This document shows, in pieces, positions 1 to 9,340 of a stretch of DNA of 64,000 nt. The notes under the pieces were generated by a model, which saw only the letters and a program-made list of their open reading frames with translations, ran no database searches and was not told where the DNA came from. Source of the DNA: PoT sp049331405. GTDB taxonomy: Bacteria; Planctomycetota; Planctomycetia; Isosphaerales; Isosphaeraceae. The first letter of the stretch is position 1, and every line of letters starts with the position of its first letter. Location of the stretch: NCBI RefSeq assembly GCF_049331405.1, contig NZ_CP186274.1, forward strand, positions 3,844,001-3,908,000, in the 5' to 3' direction. The position numbers and the translations under genes are program-made.

Positions 1-1
1 C

Positions 2-1321
2 GACGTGGCGAGAGCGGCGCTCGGGCGTTGCGAGCCGGAGTGGGCCTCGACCTTGACGCGGGCCGTCTCCGGTTCGCATGGTGGAGCCCGACCGGGGTAC
101 CTTGTGCTCAATCCGCTCGGCGTGGCTCGCAGGGTCGCGGTTCTACTGCCCGACGCCGCGCTCGATCTGAGGCCTGAAGGTCCGCTGAGAGCGTCGCAGT
201 TCACCGAGGAAGGGGTTTGGGCCGTCGTCGAGCTCCCCGCGTTCGGATACGCATGGGTGCCTCGCGAATCCAACTACGAACGCCCACCGGCTCCGATCAA
301 GGCGCTCTCGGCCGGCGATCACACGCTCCACAACGAGTCGATGACCGTCCAGGTTGACCCGACCACCGGCGGCATCCGCGGCGTAAGAAGCACGAACGAG
401 CAGACGGCTCGCATCGGGCAGCAACTCGTGATTACCGGCGGCGTCGCCGAGGACGGGAGCACGATCGCAACGCGGATGGTCTGCGAGTCGTTCGAGGTCG
501 AATATGGCGGCCCCGCCCTCGTGCAGGCCGTGAGCAAAGGGGGGATCCACGACCCTCGCGACGACCGTCGCCTCGCCTCGTTCCAGCAGCGTTATCGGCT
601 CTGGAGCGGTCGTCCGACCCTCGATCTCCAGATCAAGATCAGCGACCTCGACGTGGATTGGTTCGCCCACGGTGCCGAGCCCGACCCATGGTATCAGTAC
701 CTCGCCTGCCGCTGGGCCTGGCCCGACCCCAACTCGATGATCCGTCGCTCGTGCTTCTTCTCGCCCGAGATCACGGAGGCCGAGCGCCCAGAGACGCCCG
801 ACTCGATCGACATCTCGACGCGTCGCCAGCGCACCGCCCTGCTCTTCGGCGGCCTGGCCCACCATCTCCGGCACGGGCCGCGGATGCTCGATACCCTGCT
901 CATCGCGGGGCGCGAGTCGGAGCGCACCTTCAATCTCGGCGTCGCGCTCGACCTCGAGCATCCATTCCACGCGTCGACGGACTTCGTCACCCCGGCTTAT
1001 GCCATCAAGACCGACGCCGGGATCCCTCGCTCGGGGCCGACGGGCTGGATCTTCGACATCGACAACAAGGCGATCGCCGTGACCAGGCTCGAGTATGTCG
1101 ACTCGTCGAACGACGGCCGGGGCTGGGGCGTGGTCTTCCACCTTGTCGAGACGTCGGGTCGGGCCGCACGCTGCCGGCTCCGGATCTTCCGAGACCCTGT
1201 CTGGGCGAGTCAGGTCGATTTCAATAATGAGATCATCATGGATCTGACCGTAGATGGTTCGGCCGTCCTCGTCGACTTGACTCCGCACGAAATGGCGAGG
1301 GTCGACGTGACCATCGGCTGA
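2..1321 (+). CDS. C-terminal part of a GH38-type (alpha-mannosidase-like) glycoside hydrolase, cut by the window edge
   Basis: The open frame runs in from the left edge, so only about 440 C-terminal residues are visible. It contains the features of the middle and C-terminal beta domains of family 38 glycosidases: an LVLNPLG stretch near residue 35, a GYAWVP segment near 80, a TGGIRGV turn followed by long beta-rich sequence, and a Trp/Tyr-rich DPWYQYLACRWAWPDP segment. The catalytic alpha/beta-barrel half would lie outside the window, so substrate and catalytic residues cannot be judged. GTG at 5 is unlikely to be the true start. The protein would hydrolyse alpha-linked mannose-type sugars. 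The family call is from pattern recognition of the C-terminal domains only. Confidence 0.65.
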   Translation, partial: DVARAALGRCEPEWASTLTRAVSGSHGGARPGYLVLNPLGVARRVAVLLPDAALDLRPEGPLRASQFTEEGVWAVVELPAFGYAWVPRESNYERPPAPIKALSAGDHTLHNESMTVQVDPTTGGIRGVRSTNEQTARIGQQLVITGGVAEDGSTIATRMVCESFEVEYGGPALVQAVSKGGIHDPRDDRRLASFQQRYRLWSGRPTLDLQIKISDLDVDWFAHGAEPDPWYQYLACRWAWPDPNSMIRRSCFFSPEITEAERPETPDSIDISTRRQRTALLFGGLAHHLRHGPRMLDTLLIAGRESERTFNLGVALDLEHPFHASTDFVTPAYAIKTDAGIPRSGPTGWIFDIDNKAIAVTRLEYVDSSNDGRGWGVVFHLVETSGRAARCRLRIFRDPVWASQVDFNNEIIMDLTVDGSAVLVDLTPHEMARVDVTIG

Positions 1322-1372
1322 GGTGATGGCCTCGTCGACCCTTGGATCGAGCTTGAGATTGCGGCCCGAGAA

Positions 1373-2155
1373 TCACTTGCCGGCCGGAGCCTTGCCGGCG
1401 GCGACCCAGTCGATCCCCTGGATTAGGAGCTTGAGAAGGCTCGGGTTATGCAGGGGATCGTCCTTGCCAGGTCCGAAGTCGCGGTGGCCGAGCGGGGTGT
1501 GGAAAACCCGGCCCGTGCCATAGGTTCGGGCCCAGGCGACGGGCCAGGTTTGTCCCTTGAACTCGGTCGTGGCGATCGGCTCGACCCCGGGGACCATCTG
1601 CAGGAAATAATAGAGCTCATCCTTGACGTCGAAATCGGTCACGCCTTGCGCGATCGGGTCGTCGCTCTTAACGATCTTGATGTGGAAGGTGCCCTTCTGC
1701 GTCTTCGAGTCGGGGAGGCCGACGTGGGAGAAGACGCCTCCCAGCATTTCCCGCCACTCGGGGAGCCAGTCCTTGGCGGCGTTGTCGGCCCCGTGGATTG
1801 AGATGTAGCCATGTCCTGACTTGATGAATGCGAGAAGGGCTTGCTGCTGGGATTTGGTGAATTTGAATTCGTCGTCGCGGCGGTCGGCGTTGACGATGAT
1901 CATGTCGTACTTGGCGAGTGCGGGGCTTTCCAGGATGGCCCCGTCCTCGACGATCGTGACTTCGTAATGGTTGGTATCTTCGAGGGCACTTGCCAGGTAA
2001 AATGCCTGGTCGCGGTAACCATGATGATTGCGGGCACCCCCCGTGAGGAGTAAGACCTTGGCCGCCCCGGGCGCCGCCTTCTTCTGGGCCCAGGCGGGGT
2101 CGGCCGAGGCGATCAAAACGCAGAGTGCGATTCCAAGTAGGCGGGGGTAGCTCAC
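1373..2155 (-). CDS. Exported ThuA-like domain protein
   Basis: A 260-residue protein starting at GTG (2155), with GGAG nine bases upstream on the minus strand. Residues 1-23 are a Sec signal peptide ending ADPAWAQ. The rest resembles the ThuA-like (class I glutamine-amidotransferase-like) fold: a first beta strand KVLLLTGG at about residues 34-41, then GARNHHGYRDQ, a YDMIIVNADRRDDEF strand, a GHGYISIHGADNA elbow at about 115-127 and a GRVFHTPLGHRDF segment near the end. Planctomycetes carry many exported ThuA proteins of unproven function, usually near sugar-related genes, as here (DUF1080 downstream, GH38 next door). It faces the GH38 gene convergently. The biochemical role is unknown. Confidence 0.85.
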   Translation of the reverse strand: MSYPRLLGIALCVLIASADPAWAQKKAAPGAAKVLLLTGGARNHHGYRDQAFYLASALEDTNHYEVTIVEDGAILESPALAKYDMIIVNADRRDDEFKFTKSQQQALLAFIKSGHGYISIHGADNAAKDWLPEWREMLGGVFSHVGLPDSKTQKGTFHIKIVKSDDPIAQGVTDFDVKDELYYFLQMVPGVEPIATTEFKGQTWPVAWARTYGTGRVFHTPLGHRDFGPGKDDPLHNPSLLKLLIQGIDWVAAGKAPAGK

Positions 2156-2297
2156 GGCGTCATTCTCCGCAAGGCGAAGTCATCGATCGACGAGTCAAGG
2201 TCCGACGCCCGCATCGTAGTCTCGCCTCGCGACGGCCGCAAGCAACACTCGCGGTTCCCCATTGCGTCGACACCGACCGACCCGGAGAGGAAGTCTC

Positions 2298-2861
2298 ATG
2301 TCCCTCAATAGCCAGAGCACGATCCGCACCTTCGCCCTCGGGATTTTCGCCGTCGCGCTGACGGCCCTCGGGGCCGACGCCCCGACCCAGACCGTCGACG
2401 CCGGCGGCCTGAAATTCGAGGCCCCAGCCGCCTGGAAGTCGAGCAAGCCCAGCAACGCCATGCGTCGCGCCCAGTTGAAAATCGCCCCGGCCAAGGGCGA
2501 TGAAGATTCGGCCGAGCTCGTCGTGACGGCGATCAACGGCGCCGGTGGCGGCCTCGACGCCAACATCAAGCGTTGGCAGGCCTGGTTCAAGGACGCAGAC
2601 GGCAAGACCGCCAAGATTGAGACGAAGACGGTCAAGGGGAAGAACGTCGAAGTCACCAGGCTTGAGTCATCGGGTCGCTACGTCGCCCCCGTCTTCCCGG
2701 GCAGTTCGGACCTCAACGACAAGCCGAACTACCACCTCCTTGGCGCCATCGTCTCGGCCAACGGGACCAGCTACTTCCTGCGCCTTATCGGCCCCGACAA
2801 GACCGTCGTCGAAGCCCGCGAAGGCTTCGACGCGGCTATCGCCTCGATGACCGCCGAGTAA
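2298..2861 (+). CDS. Small exported protein of unknown function
   Basis: A 187-residue protein. I chose ATG 2298 because GGAGAGG lies seven bases upstream and the start gives a clean signal peptide (MSLNSQSTIRTFALGIFAV, cleavage near GADA-PTQ); the frame stays open to 2262. The mature part begins with a GLKFEAPAAWK segment, a pattern seen in secreted planctomycete proteins that precede DUF1080 or similar genes. It then alternates beta strands with short charged helices and ends FDAAIASMTAE. There are no Cys residues and no recognisable catalytic motif. It lies 61 bases ahead of the DUF1080 gene in the same direction, so the two may be co-transcribed. The function is unknown. Confidence 0.75.
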   Translation: MSLNSQSTIRTFALGIFAVALTALGADAPTQTVDAGGLKFEAPAAWKSSKPSNAMRRAQLKIAPAKGDEDSAELVVTAINGAGGGLDANIKRWQAWFKDADGKTAKIETKTVKGKNVEVTRLESSGRYVAPVFPGSSDLNDKPNYHLLGAIVSANGTSYFLRLIGPDKTVVEAREGFDAAIASMTAE

Positions 2862-2922
2862 GCGTATTCCTCGCGATAGCTCGCAAAATCATGTGATCAC
2901 ATTGCTTCAGGAGTTCGCAGCG

Positions 2923-3552
2923 ATGTTCTCGGGACGATTCACCGCGCTTCTCGCATTGGCATCGGCATCATTGGCGTTCGTCGGGGCCGCACCCGACAAG
3001 CCCGAGGTCGAGAAGGGTTTCACCGCTCTCTACTCCCACGGCGATCCCCTCAAGCAGGGCTGGTCGATGGTCGGGCCGGGCTCGATCAAAGAGGAGGCCG
3101 ATGGCGTGCTCGTGACCGAAGGGGGTATGGGCCTCCTCTGGTTCTCGAAGCAGACCTTCGGCGACTTCACCCTCCGGCTCGAATACAAACTGACCGCGCC
3201 GTCGAACAATTCGGGCGTCTTCGTCCGGTTCCCGAATCCGCCGAAGGACCCCTGGGACGCGGTCCACGCCGGCTATGAGATCCAGATCTGCCAGGACGCG
3301 GATCCCGAGCACCGGACCGGCTCGATCTACAGCTTCAAGGCCACGGACAAGACCCCGCCCACCAAGCCAGCGGGCGAGTGGAATACGTATGAGATCACCG
3401 TGAAGGGGCAGGAGTACACGATCTCCCTGAACGGCGAAGTTATCAATACGTATAAAGGTTCGAGGGGTGTGAAGGGCTACGTCGGCCTCCAGAACCACGA
3501 CGACAAGTCGATCGTCCGATTCCGCAACGTCCGCATCAAGACGCTGGACTAA
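2923..3552 (+). CDS. Exported DUF1080 (3-keto-disaccharide hydrolase-like) protein
   Basis: ATG 2923 is preferred over GTG 2893 because CAGGAG sits ten bases upstream and the protein then begins directly with a signal peptide (MFSGRFTALLALASASLAF, cleavage after FVGA). The mature 185 residues form one concanavalin-like beta-sandwich of the DUF1080 family. Diagnostic pieces are FTALYSHGDPLKQGWSMVG, DFTLRLEYKLT followed by NSGVFVRFP, GYEIQIC near the middle, GEWNTYEITVKGQ, and a terminal VGLQNHDDKSIVRFRNVRIK. Members act outside the cytoplasm on glycans, and some hydrolyse 3-keto-glycosides. The upstream small exported protein is probably in the same transcript. Confidence 0.9.
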   Translation: MFSGRFTALLALASASLAFVGAAPDKPEVEKGFTALYSHGDPLKQGWSMVGPGSIKEEADGVLVTEGGMGLLWFSKQTFGDFTLRLEYKLTAPSNNSGVFVRFPNPPKDPWDAVHAGYEIQICQDADPEHRTGSIYSFKATDKTPPTKPAGEWNTYEITVKGQEYTISLNGEVINTYKGSRGVKGYVGLQNHDDKSIVRFRNVRIKTLD

Positions 3553-3635
3553 CCATTCCTCCACAGGGCCTCCGGGCGCGAAGGCTGGATTGCAGGCATT
3601 CGCGCCCTGGCCCCTGACGAGGGAGACCTCGACCG

Positions 3636-4202
3636 ATGCCGTCCTCGACCTTCGCCTGCGCCCGTTGCGCCACGGGCAACCACATCTCGAGCCGATTCTG
3701 CGTGGTCTGCGGGCTCCCGCTTGGGGCCGCCATGCCGGATGTCGACGCGGGGAGCGATGCCCTCGGCCCGTACGAGGCTCCCGAGCCCGCCGATCCCGAC
3801 GTCACCCGGATCATCCGCGAGATCGTCGCGAGGTCCGGCTACGAGGCGGGGCCTTCGAGCCACGGCTGGCGAATCGTGGTTCCGCTCCAACTCGATCGCA
3901 AGCAGGCGGTGTACCTGGGGCACGCCAGCACGGACCGAGAAGGACGCTCCATCCTCTCGCTCGTTTCCGTCTGCGGGCCGGCCAATGATCGCGATGCCCG
4001 GATCCTGCTCAAGCACAACGCTCGAAGCGTCGAGTGGCACTTCGCCATCAAGGTCCTGCGCGGCGAAGAATACTTCGTGGTGATCCAGAACCTCGCATCC
4101 GACACCATCGCGGCGTTCGACCCGATGTCAATCGTGCGTCGGATCGCCGAGGCGGCCGACAGCCTCGAGGATCGCCTCTCGCGCGGGCTGGATATCTACT
4201 GA
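3636..4202 (+). CDS. Zinc-ribbon protein with a YbjN/chaperone-like C-terminal domain
   Basis: A 188-residue cytoplasmic protein. The N-terminus is a four-cysteine zinc ribbon (C8, C11, C22, C25: CARC...CVVC). A Pro/Asp-rich linker follows, and from about residue 50 an alpha-beta domain (IIREIVARSGYEAG, WRIVVPLQ, SILSLVSVCGPAN, EYFVVIQNLA). The second half looks like the fold shared by YbjN and type III secretion chaperones, which binds partner proteins rather than catalysing. The assignment rests on general resemblance only. It converges on the membrane glycosyltransferase gene with a 13-base gap. Confidence 0.7.
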   Translation: MPSSTFACARCATGNHISSRFCVVCGLPLGAAMPDVDAGSDALGPYEAPEPADPDVTRIIREIVARSGYEAGPSSHGWRIVVPLQLDRKQAVYLGHASTDREGRSILSLVSVCGPANDRDARILLKHNARSVEWHFAIKVLRGEEYFVVIQNLASDTIAAFDPMSIVRRIAEAADSLEDRLSRGLDIY

Positions 4203-4215
4203 GCTCTGAGCTCGA

Positions 4216-5955
4216 TCAATTAGCCCGGACGCTCAGGTTGTGGTCCTCGAGATCCTCTTTGCGATAGATGGCGATCGTATGATCATCCGTCATGAGCAAA
4301 GGTTCTCGGGCACGCAGCTTGCTGAAGTAATTCTCCGGTCCCCATGGTCCCCACTCGAGTGAGGCGGATATGGCGACATAGGGGGTGTTCACGCTCAGAG
4401 TTGGCGGGAGTTCGGGAGGATTCTCGAGTGCCGTCAGGAGGAGGCATTTCCCTGCGACCCCGTAATTCCGCGGGTCAATATTCCCGAAGTAGAACAGGGT
4501 CATATCCTTGAGTTCGGGGCGGGCCTGCTGGAGGCGGGTCAGGGACTTCAGGCCTTGGCCCCAGTCCAGGTTCGAGTCGGCCAGGACTTTCCGCCCACCA
4601 ACTGGTCCCCCAGCGATCTCGTTGAAATACGTGATCTCATGCGGATGGACCGAGGCGACGGCCATTACCTGCCCCATCAAGCCTAATACGGCAAGTCCCA
4701 TCGTGCACCGGCGCACAGACCTCGATTCGATCCGGGAACTCTCGGCGAGGCCTGAGACCCAGATAATCGCAAGCGGTGAAATCGGGAAGAGGTAGCGAAT
4801 CCCGAAATTCCGCGAGGATGCGATGGCCGTGACGAACAGGAACAGCGCCATGACCACGAGCAGCATCGAGTCGCGTCCCGACGACTTGATCTGCCGGCTC
4901 AGGATCGTGCGGCCCAGGATCAGGGCGAAGAAGGTCAGGGGCAACTTCACGGCGATCGCCACAAAGTAGTAATACCACCAGCCCATCCCCCGGCGCTCGC
5001 CGAAGAGGTAGCTCAGGCCTCCGCTGCGCTGCTGCAGGACCTGGTTGGCGAAGCCGACGATCTCTTGCGGGATCGGCACTTCCACGGCACGCTCGACCAT
5101 GTTGCGGACAATCTCAGGCACTCTCTGATCGATCCCGGGATGCGAGTCCTTCGTCTGGCTCATCGGCAGGAGGGCGAACTGGGTCAGCACGAGGTTGGAT
5201 AGGCCCATGATGGCCAGGAAGGCGAGCATCTCAGCCCCCAGATCCTGGGCCATTTGCAGCATTTTGCGATCGCCCCGGCGCCAGGAGTCCAGCACCCAGA
5301 CCGCGGCCAGCATCGGCGGGATCAAGACCGCGGTATACTTGAGCGACCAGGCCAACCCTCCCACCACGGCTGTCGCCCAGAAATAGCGGCGATCGTCGGT
5401 CTGGAGGAATTTCCAGAAGAGGAAGAACATGCCGGTGGTCGCCGCCATGATGGGGATCTCCATCGTGACGAGCGCAGCATGACCCAGGAGCGTCGGACTG
5501 AATGCGAATATCAGGGCCGCGAAGGCCATCGCCCTCGGCCCGTAAAGTGCACGGCTCCAGATCACGATGAGGGCGAGGGCCACGGCCCAGATCCAGAGGC
5601 ATCCGAGCCGGAGCCAGGGGAGCATCTGCTCCTGGTATTTCACGGGCTGGTCGATCCAGTTCCCGTGATTGGTTTGGTCGAGAATCCAGAGGACCGGGGC
5701 CTGCTGGAGCTTCCAGAAGAGGAGGGGCGAGCCCATCCGCGAAATCAAGGCCTGGTCGCCCGTACGCCACCAACGCGTCGAGATTTCGAGATAGGTGACT
5801 TCGTCGTAGGTTGCCGAGCTGGTCCACACCGAGTCGGCCATCAGGCCGAGGCCGATCGCCCCCGCCGCGATCACGGCCAACCAGCACCATTTCGGAGTGC
5901 CGGAGGTTGTGGTTGCAGCGGGCAGGCTTGCGCCGGCCGCGAGGTCGTGATTCAT
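4216..5955 (-). CDS. GT39-like membrane glycosyltransferase
   Basis: A 579-residue polytopic membrane protein. The frame extends to 6048, but ATG 5955 has an almost ideal GGGAGGAG five bases before it, so I use that start. About ten hydrophobic segments follow (WCWLAVIAAGAIGLGL at the N-terminus, then LWIWAVALALIVIW, MAFAALIFAFSPTLLGHAAL, and so on). After the first membrane segment comes SATYDEVTYLEIS, matching the acidic first periplasmic loop of the PMT/ArnT (GT39) superfamily, which transfers sugars from polyprenyl-phosphate carriers. The soluble C-terminal part contains DSNLDWGQGLKSL, common in planctomycete members. The acceptor is not evident. Confidence 0.8.
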   Translation of the reverse strand: MNHDLAAGASLPAATTTSGTPKWCWLAVIAAGAIGLGLMADSVWTSSATYDEVTYLEISTRWWRTGDQALISRMGSPLLFWKLQQAPVLWILDQTNHGNWIDQPVKYQEQMLPWLRLGCLWIWAVALALIVIWSRALYGPRAMAFAALIFAFSPTLLGHAALVTMEIPIMAATTGMFFLFWKFLQTDDRRYFWATAVVGGLAWSLKYTAVLIPPMLAAVWVLDSWRRGDRKMLQMAQDLGAEMLAFLAIMGLSNLVLTQFALLPMSQTKDSHPGIDQRVPEIVRNMVERAVEVPIPQEIVGFANQVLQQRSGGLSYLFGERRGMGWWYYYFVAIAVKLPLTFFALILGRTILSRQIKSSGRDSMLLVVMALFLFVTAIASSRNFGIRYLFPISPLAIIWVSGLAESSRIESRSVRRCTMGLAVLGLMGQVMAVASVHPHEITYFNEIAGGPVGGRKVLADSNLDWGQGLKSLTRLQQARPELKDMTLFYFGNIDPRNYGVAGKCLLLTALENPPELPPTLSVNTPYVAISASLEWGPWGPENYFSKLRAREPLLMTDDHTIAIYRKEDLEDHNLSVRAN

Positions 5956-5998
5956 AGCAACTCCTCCCTGAGATGCGATAATCAATGGTGGCTGATTG

Positions 5999-7027
5999 CT
6001 AGCTGCAGAGGATCTTCCTGCCTTCAACCTGGCTCCGTCGGAGGTCATTTACCCGATAGGCGATGGCGAGTGCATCGTCGATAGTCGGGGCAAGCGATTG
6101 TCCCCCGCGGACGAGACGATGAAACTGGTCGCTCAGGACCTCTCCTACCGTCGGTTCCAGAGGCAGTTTCTCTTCGTGGGCACCCTGGGCGTCGGACCAT
6201 TGAATTCGTTCGGGAGGTTCGAGCCAGGCGGCACCACGCTCGGCGAAAACCTGAAATCCGGGTTGGGGGAGGAATCGGCTGGCTTCGCCCCAGGCCGCTC
6301 GATGATAGCGGCCATACGAAATTTGAACAAGCGTCCCGTCACTGAAATCCGCGTTGAAACTCTCGAAATCGGGACCGCCGCCACGCTCCCCGGAGTCGAC
6401 CATCGCGGTATTTGCAAATCCTTGTACGGATGTTGGTTGCGACTGCAAGAGGAAGCAGCACCAGTCGAGCAAATAGCTCCCGGGATCGATCATGAGCGGC
6501 GCCGGTGCGATCTGGGTCGTTGGGCCCGGCTGGCCATAGCGGTCGAAGCCGAAGAGTCGGTTATGGCCCAGGATCAAACGGGGTGAGCCCAGTGTCGTCG
6601 CGAGCAGCTCTCGTAGACGGAGCGTCGCCGGATAGAACCGGCGGGCGAACTCGGGCATGAACGGGATCCCGCTCGAGCGGATGAGACTGGTATAGCGTTC
6701 GAGGTCATCGAGGTCGTTGGCGAGCGGCAGGGCGCAGTAGACCGGTTTGCCGAACTGACAGGCGATCTCGATGGGGTGCAGCCCGAACCACTGGGGGGTC
6801 AACAGGTAGACGACATCGACATCGGAACGCTTGATGAGGGCCGTCACCCCTTCGACGGCGACGCAGCCGAGCTGCGCGGCCTCGATCTCCGCGCGTCGGA
6901 GGACCTGGTCGTAGACCGCGGTGATGTGGAACTGGTCCCGCATCCGCAGCAGTGCAGGCTTGTGCCGAGCCTCCCAGAGCCGCCCTAGCCCGATAACCCC
7001 GACCCTGAGCCGAACGTGCCTCGACAC
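5999..7027 (-). CDS. Gfo/Idh/MocA-family oxidoreductase-like protein lacking the usual catalytic lysine
   Basis: A 342-residue protein with an N-terminal Rossmann fold (RVGVIGLGRLWEARH at about residues 8-22) and the YDQVLRRAE second strand typical of NAD(P)-dependent Gfo/Idh/MocA proteins. A C-terminal alpha/beta domain with a PAPLMIDPGSYLLDW segment follows. The usual Glu-Lys-Pro motif after strand 5 reads CALPLAN here, so the normally catalytic Lys is replaced. The protein may be a non-catalytic or altered family member. Its start overlaps nothing and it is divergent from dtd. The gene upstream on the same strand is the membrane glycosyltransferase, 43 bases away. Confidence 0.8.
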   Translation of the reverse strand: MSRHVRLRVGVIGLGRLWEARHKPALLRMRDQFHITAVYDQVLRRAEIEAAQLGCVAVEGVTALIKRSDVDVVYLLTPQWFGLHPIEIACQFGKPVYCALPLANDLDDLERYTSLIRSSGIPFMPEFARRFYPATLRLRELLATTLGSPRLILGHNRLFGFDRYGQPGPTTQIAPAPLMIDPGSYLLDWCCFLLQSQPTSVQGFANTAMVDSGERGGGPDFESFNADFSDGTLVQISYGRYHRAAWGEASRFLPQPGFQVFAERGAAWLEPPERIQWSDAQGAHEEKLPLEPTVGEVLSDQFHRLVRGGQSLAPTIDDALAIAYRVNDLRRSQVEGRKILCS

Positions 7028-7225
7028 GCGTCTTTGCGCCTCCCGCGCCCACCCGTCGCATCGAACTCCAGGCCGGCCCTGAACCCGCCCGTATTACGCA
7101 GCCTACCACCCAACTCCAAATTCAGCCAGACAATCCGTCATAAATCCGGGCGAGGCGACTTGGCGGCTTCGCCTCGCTATAGTGAAGCCCTGGAACCGAC
7201 GGAATTCGTGGATGGGGAGAGGCGA

Positions 7226-7675
7226 ATGCGGGCCGTTCTGCAGCGAGTGACGCGAGCTTCGGTCGATGTCGATGGCCGACGCGTGGGCGAGATCGGGAAA
7301 GGCTGGCTCGTCCTCCTCGGCGTCGCCAAGGGGGACGTAGAGGCGGACGCAGAGCGCCTGGCCGAGAAGGTCGTCAACCTCCGCGCCTTCGAGGACGACC
7401 AGGAGAAGATGAATCTGAGCGCCACCGATATTGGTGGCGGTGTCCTCGTCGTCAGCCAATTCACGCTGCTGGGGGATTGTCGGACGGGGCGACGCCCCAG
7501 CTTCATCGAGGCCGCCGACCCAGCCGAGGCCGAGCGCCTCTATCTCTACTTTGCGGATCGGGTTCGTGCCCTGGGACTTGAGGTGGCGACCGGGCAATTC
7601 CGGGCCATGATGAAAGTCGAGTTGGTGAACGACGGCCCCGTGACTCTCCTGCTCGATAGTCGTAAAGTGTTCTGA
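7226..7675 (+). CDS. dtd: D-aminoacyl-tRNA deacylase
   Basis: Starting at ATG 7226 behind GGGGAGAGG, this gives a 149-residue protein, the normal length for DTD. It begins MRAVLQRVTRASVDVDG, the family signature. It carries the SQFTLLGD motif (residues 78-85) and the NDGPVTLLLDS motif near 135-145. These supply the Gly-cisPro and substrate-pocket residues that exclude L-amino acids. The enzyme removes D-amino acids mischarged onto tRNA in the cytoplasm. The open frame extends upstream to 7016, but those residues are low-complexity and lie in the divergent promoter region, so the longer start is rejected. Confidence 0.97.
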   Translation: MRAVLQRVTRASVDVDGRRVGEIGKGWLVLLGVAKGDVEADAERLAEKVVNLRAFEDDQEKMNLSATDIGGGVLVVSQFTLLGDCRTGRRPSFIEAADPAEAERLYLYFADRVRALGLEVATGQFRAMMKVELVNDGPVTLLLDSRKVF

Positions 7676-7809
7676 CTTCCTCGGGGGGACGTGGCTTACC
7701 GCACTCGGCGACGTCTTGCCGAGCTTCCCGGCCTTTCTTGCCCCTGCCTGTTCATACTCGATTCAGGGGCGAGATATCCAGCGAACAACGTCGGTTTCGG
7801 AGGCCTCTC

Positions 7810-9321
7810 GTGTCGGCGACATCCTACGTGCTCGGTCTCGACGTCGGAACCCAAAGCCTCCGCGCCGCCATCGTCGATCCCCAGGGCAATACGGTGGCCT
7901 TCGGCGTCTCGCCGATCGAGACGACCTATCCCAGACCGACCTGGGCCGAGCAGGATCCGTATCAGTGGTGGTCGGCCGCCCGGATCGCCGTCGGCCAGGC
8001 GCTCGAGTCGGGGAAGATCGGTCGCGACCAGATTGTCGGGATAGGCCTCGACTGCACCGCCTGCACCGTGCTCGCCTCTGATAACGAGGGTAAGCCCCTC
8101 CGCAAGGCCCTGCTCTGGATGGATCAGCGTTCCTTCCACGAGGCCGACGAGATTAGCGCGACCGGGGACAAGTGCCTCCGCTACGTCTCAGGCAAGGTCT
8201 CTCCCGAGTGGATGCTTCCCAAGGCCCTGTGGCTGAAGCGGCACGAGCGTGACATTTATCGTCAGGCCGCCCGCATCGTCGAATGCACCGACTGGATGAT
8301 GCACCGGTTGACGGGCGAGTGGACCCTTTCCCTGAACCACGTCGCCGTGAAGTGGAATTACGCCCGCCCCGATGGCGGCTGGCCGCTCGACCTGATGGCC
8401 AATGTTGGCCTCGATGACCTGCCGACCAAGTGGCCCAAGGAGATCGTCCCGCTGGGACGCGGCGAGGGCAAGCTAAGTCGAGCCGCGTCCGAGGAGTTGG
8501 GGCTCAACCCGGGCACCCCGGTCGCGCAAGGCGGTATCGACGCCTATCTCGGGATGATCGGCCTGGGGGCGACGGGTGCGGGGGATGTCGCCGTCATCGT
8601 CGGATCGAGCACCTGCCACCTCGCGCAATCGAGCCGCGGGGTCTTCGGCTCGGGCTGGGCCGGTTGCTATCCCGACGCCACCGTCGAGGGCCTCTACACC
8701 CTCGAAGCCGGACAGACGGCCACGGGTTCGATCCTCGACTGGTACCGTCGGCACTTCGCCGGTCGCGAACAGATCGAGGCCGAGCGTCGAGGCGTGCACA
8801 TCTATCAGGTCCTTGACGAGCAGGCGAGCGCCGTGCCGCCGGGATCCGACGGGCTCGTCATACGGGATGACTGGCAGGGTAATCGCTCGCCCTACAAGAA
8901 CCCGAAGGCCCGTGGCCTGATCGCCGGGCTCTCGTTGGCCCACGGCCCAGGGCACCTTTTCCGGGCTCTTTATGAAGCCACCTCCTGCGGGACCCGGCAC
9001 ATTCTCGAGGACGGCTCGCAGCATGGCCTGGAGATCGAGCGCGTCTTCCTGGGCGGAGGGGGAGTGAAGTCCGCCCTCTGGCTCCAGATCCACGCCGACG
9101 TGCTCAAGCGGCCGATTACCTTGACCCGCGAGAAAGAATCCACCGCGCTCGGCGCGGCGATCGCCGCCTCGCTCGCGGCCGGTTGGTATGGGGACTTCGA
9201 CGAGGCGGCCCGCTCGATGGTCACGATCGAACGCCTCGTCGAGCCGAATCCGGCCAATGCCGCGGTTTATGATGAGCTTTATGAGCGATACATCCAGACG
9301 TATCACACGCTCAATAGCTGA
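7810..9321 (+). CDS. FGGY-family carbohydrate kinase (xylulokinase-like)
   Basis: A 503-residue protein from GTG 7810, which has GGAGG six bases upstream; the frame is open further left to 7738, but that extension is not sugar-kinase-like. It starts SATSYVLGLDVGTQSLRAAIVD, the phosphate-1 loop of FGGY kinases. LDCTACTVLA, DWMMHRLTGEW and QGGIDAYLGMIG (catalytic Asp region, near residue 240) follow, then the C-terminal adenosine motif GGGGVKSALWLQIHADVL near 420. It phosphorylates a free sugar or polyol with ATP; xylulokinase is the nearest recognisable type, but substrate cannot be fixed by eye. The gene follows dtd in the same direction after 134 bases. Confidence 0.9.
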   Translation: MSATSYVLGLDVGTQSLRAAIVDPQGNTVAFGVSPIETTYPRPTWAEQDPYQWWSAARIAVGQALESGKIGRDQIVGIGLDCTACTVLASDNEGKPLRKALLWMDQRSFHEADEISATGDKCLRYVSGKVSPEWMLPKALWLKRHERDIYRQAARIVECTDWMMHRLTGEWTLSLNHVAVKWNYARPDGGWPLDLMANVGLDDLPTKWPKEIVPLGRGEGKLSRAASEELGLNPGTPVAQGGIDAYLGMIGLGATGAGDVAVIVGSSTCHLAQSSRGVFGSGWAGCYPDATVEGLYTLEAGQTATGSILDWYRRHFAGREQIEAERRGVHIYQVLDEQASAVPPGSDGLVIRDDWQGNRSPYKNPKARGLIAGLSLAHGPGHLFRALYEATSCGTRHILEDGSQHGLEIERVFLGGGGVKSALWLQIHADVLKRPITLTREKESTALGAAIAASLAAGWYGDFDEAARSMVTIERLVEPNPANAAVYDELYERYIQTYHTLNS

Positions 9322-9340
9322 TCCGTCGCGACAACCATCA

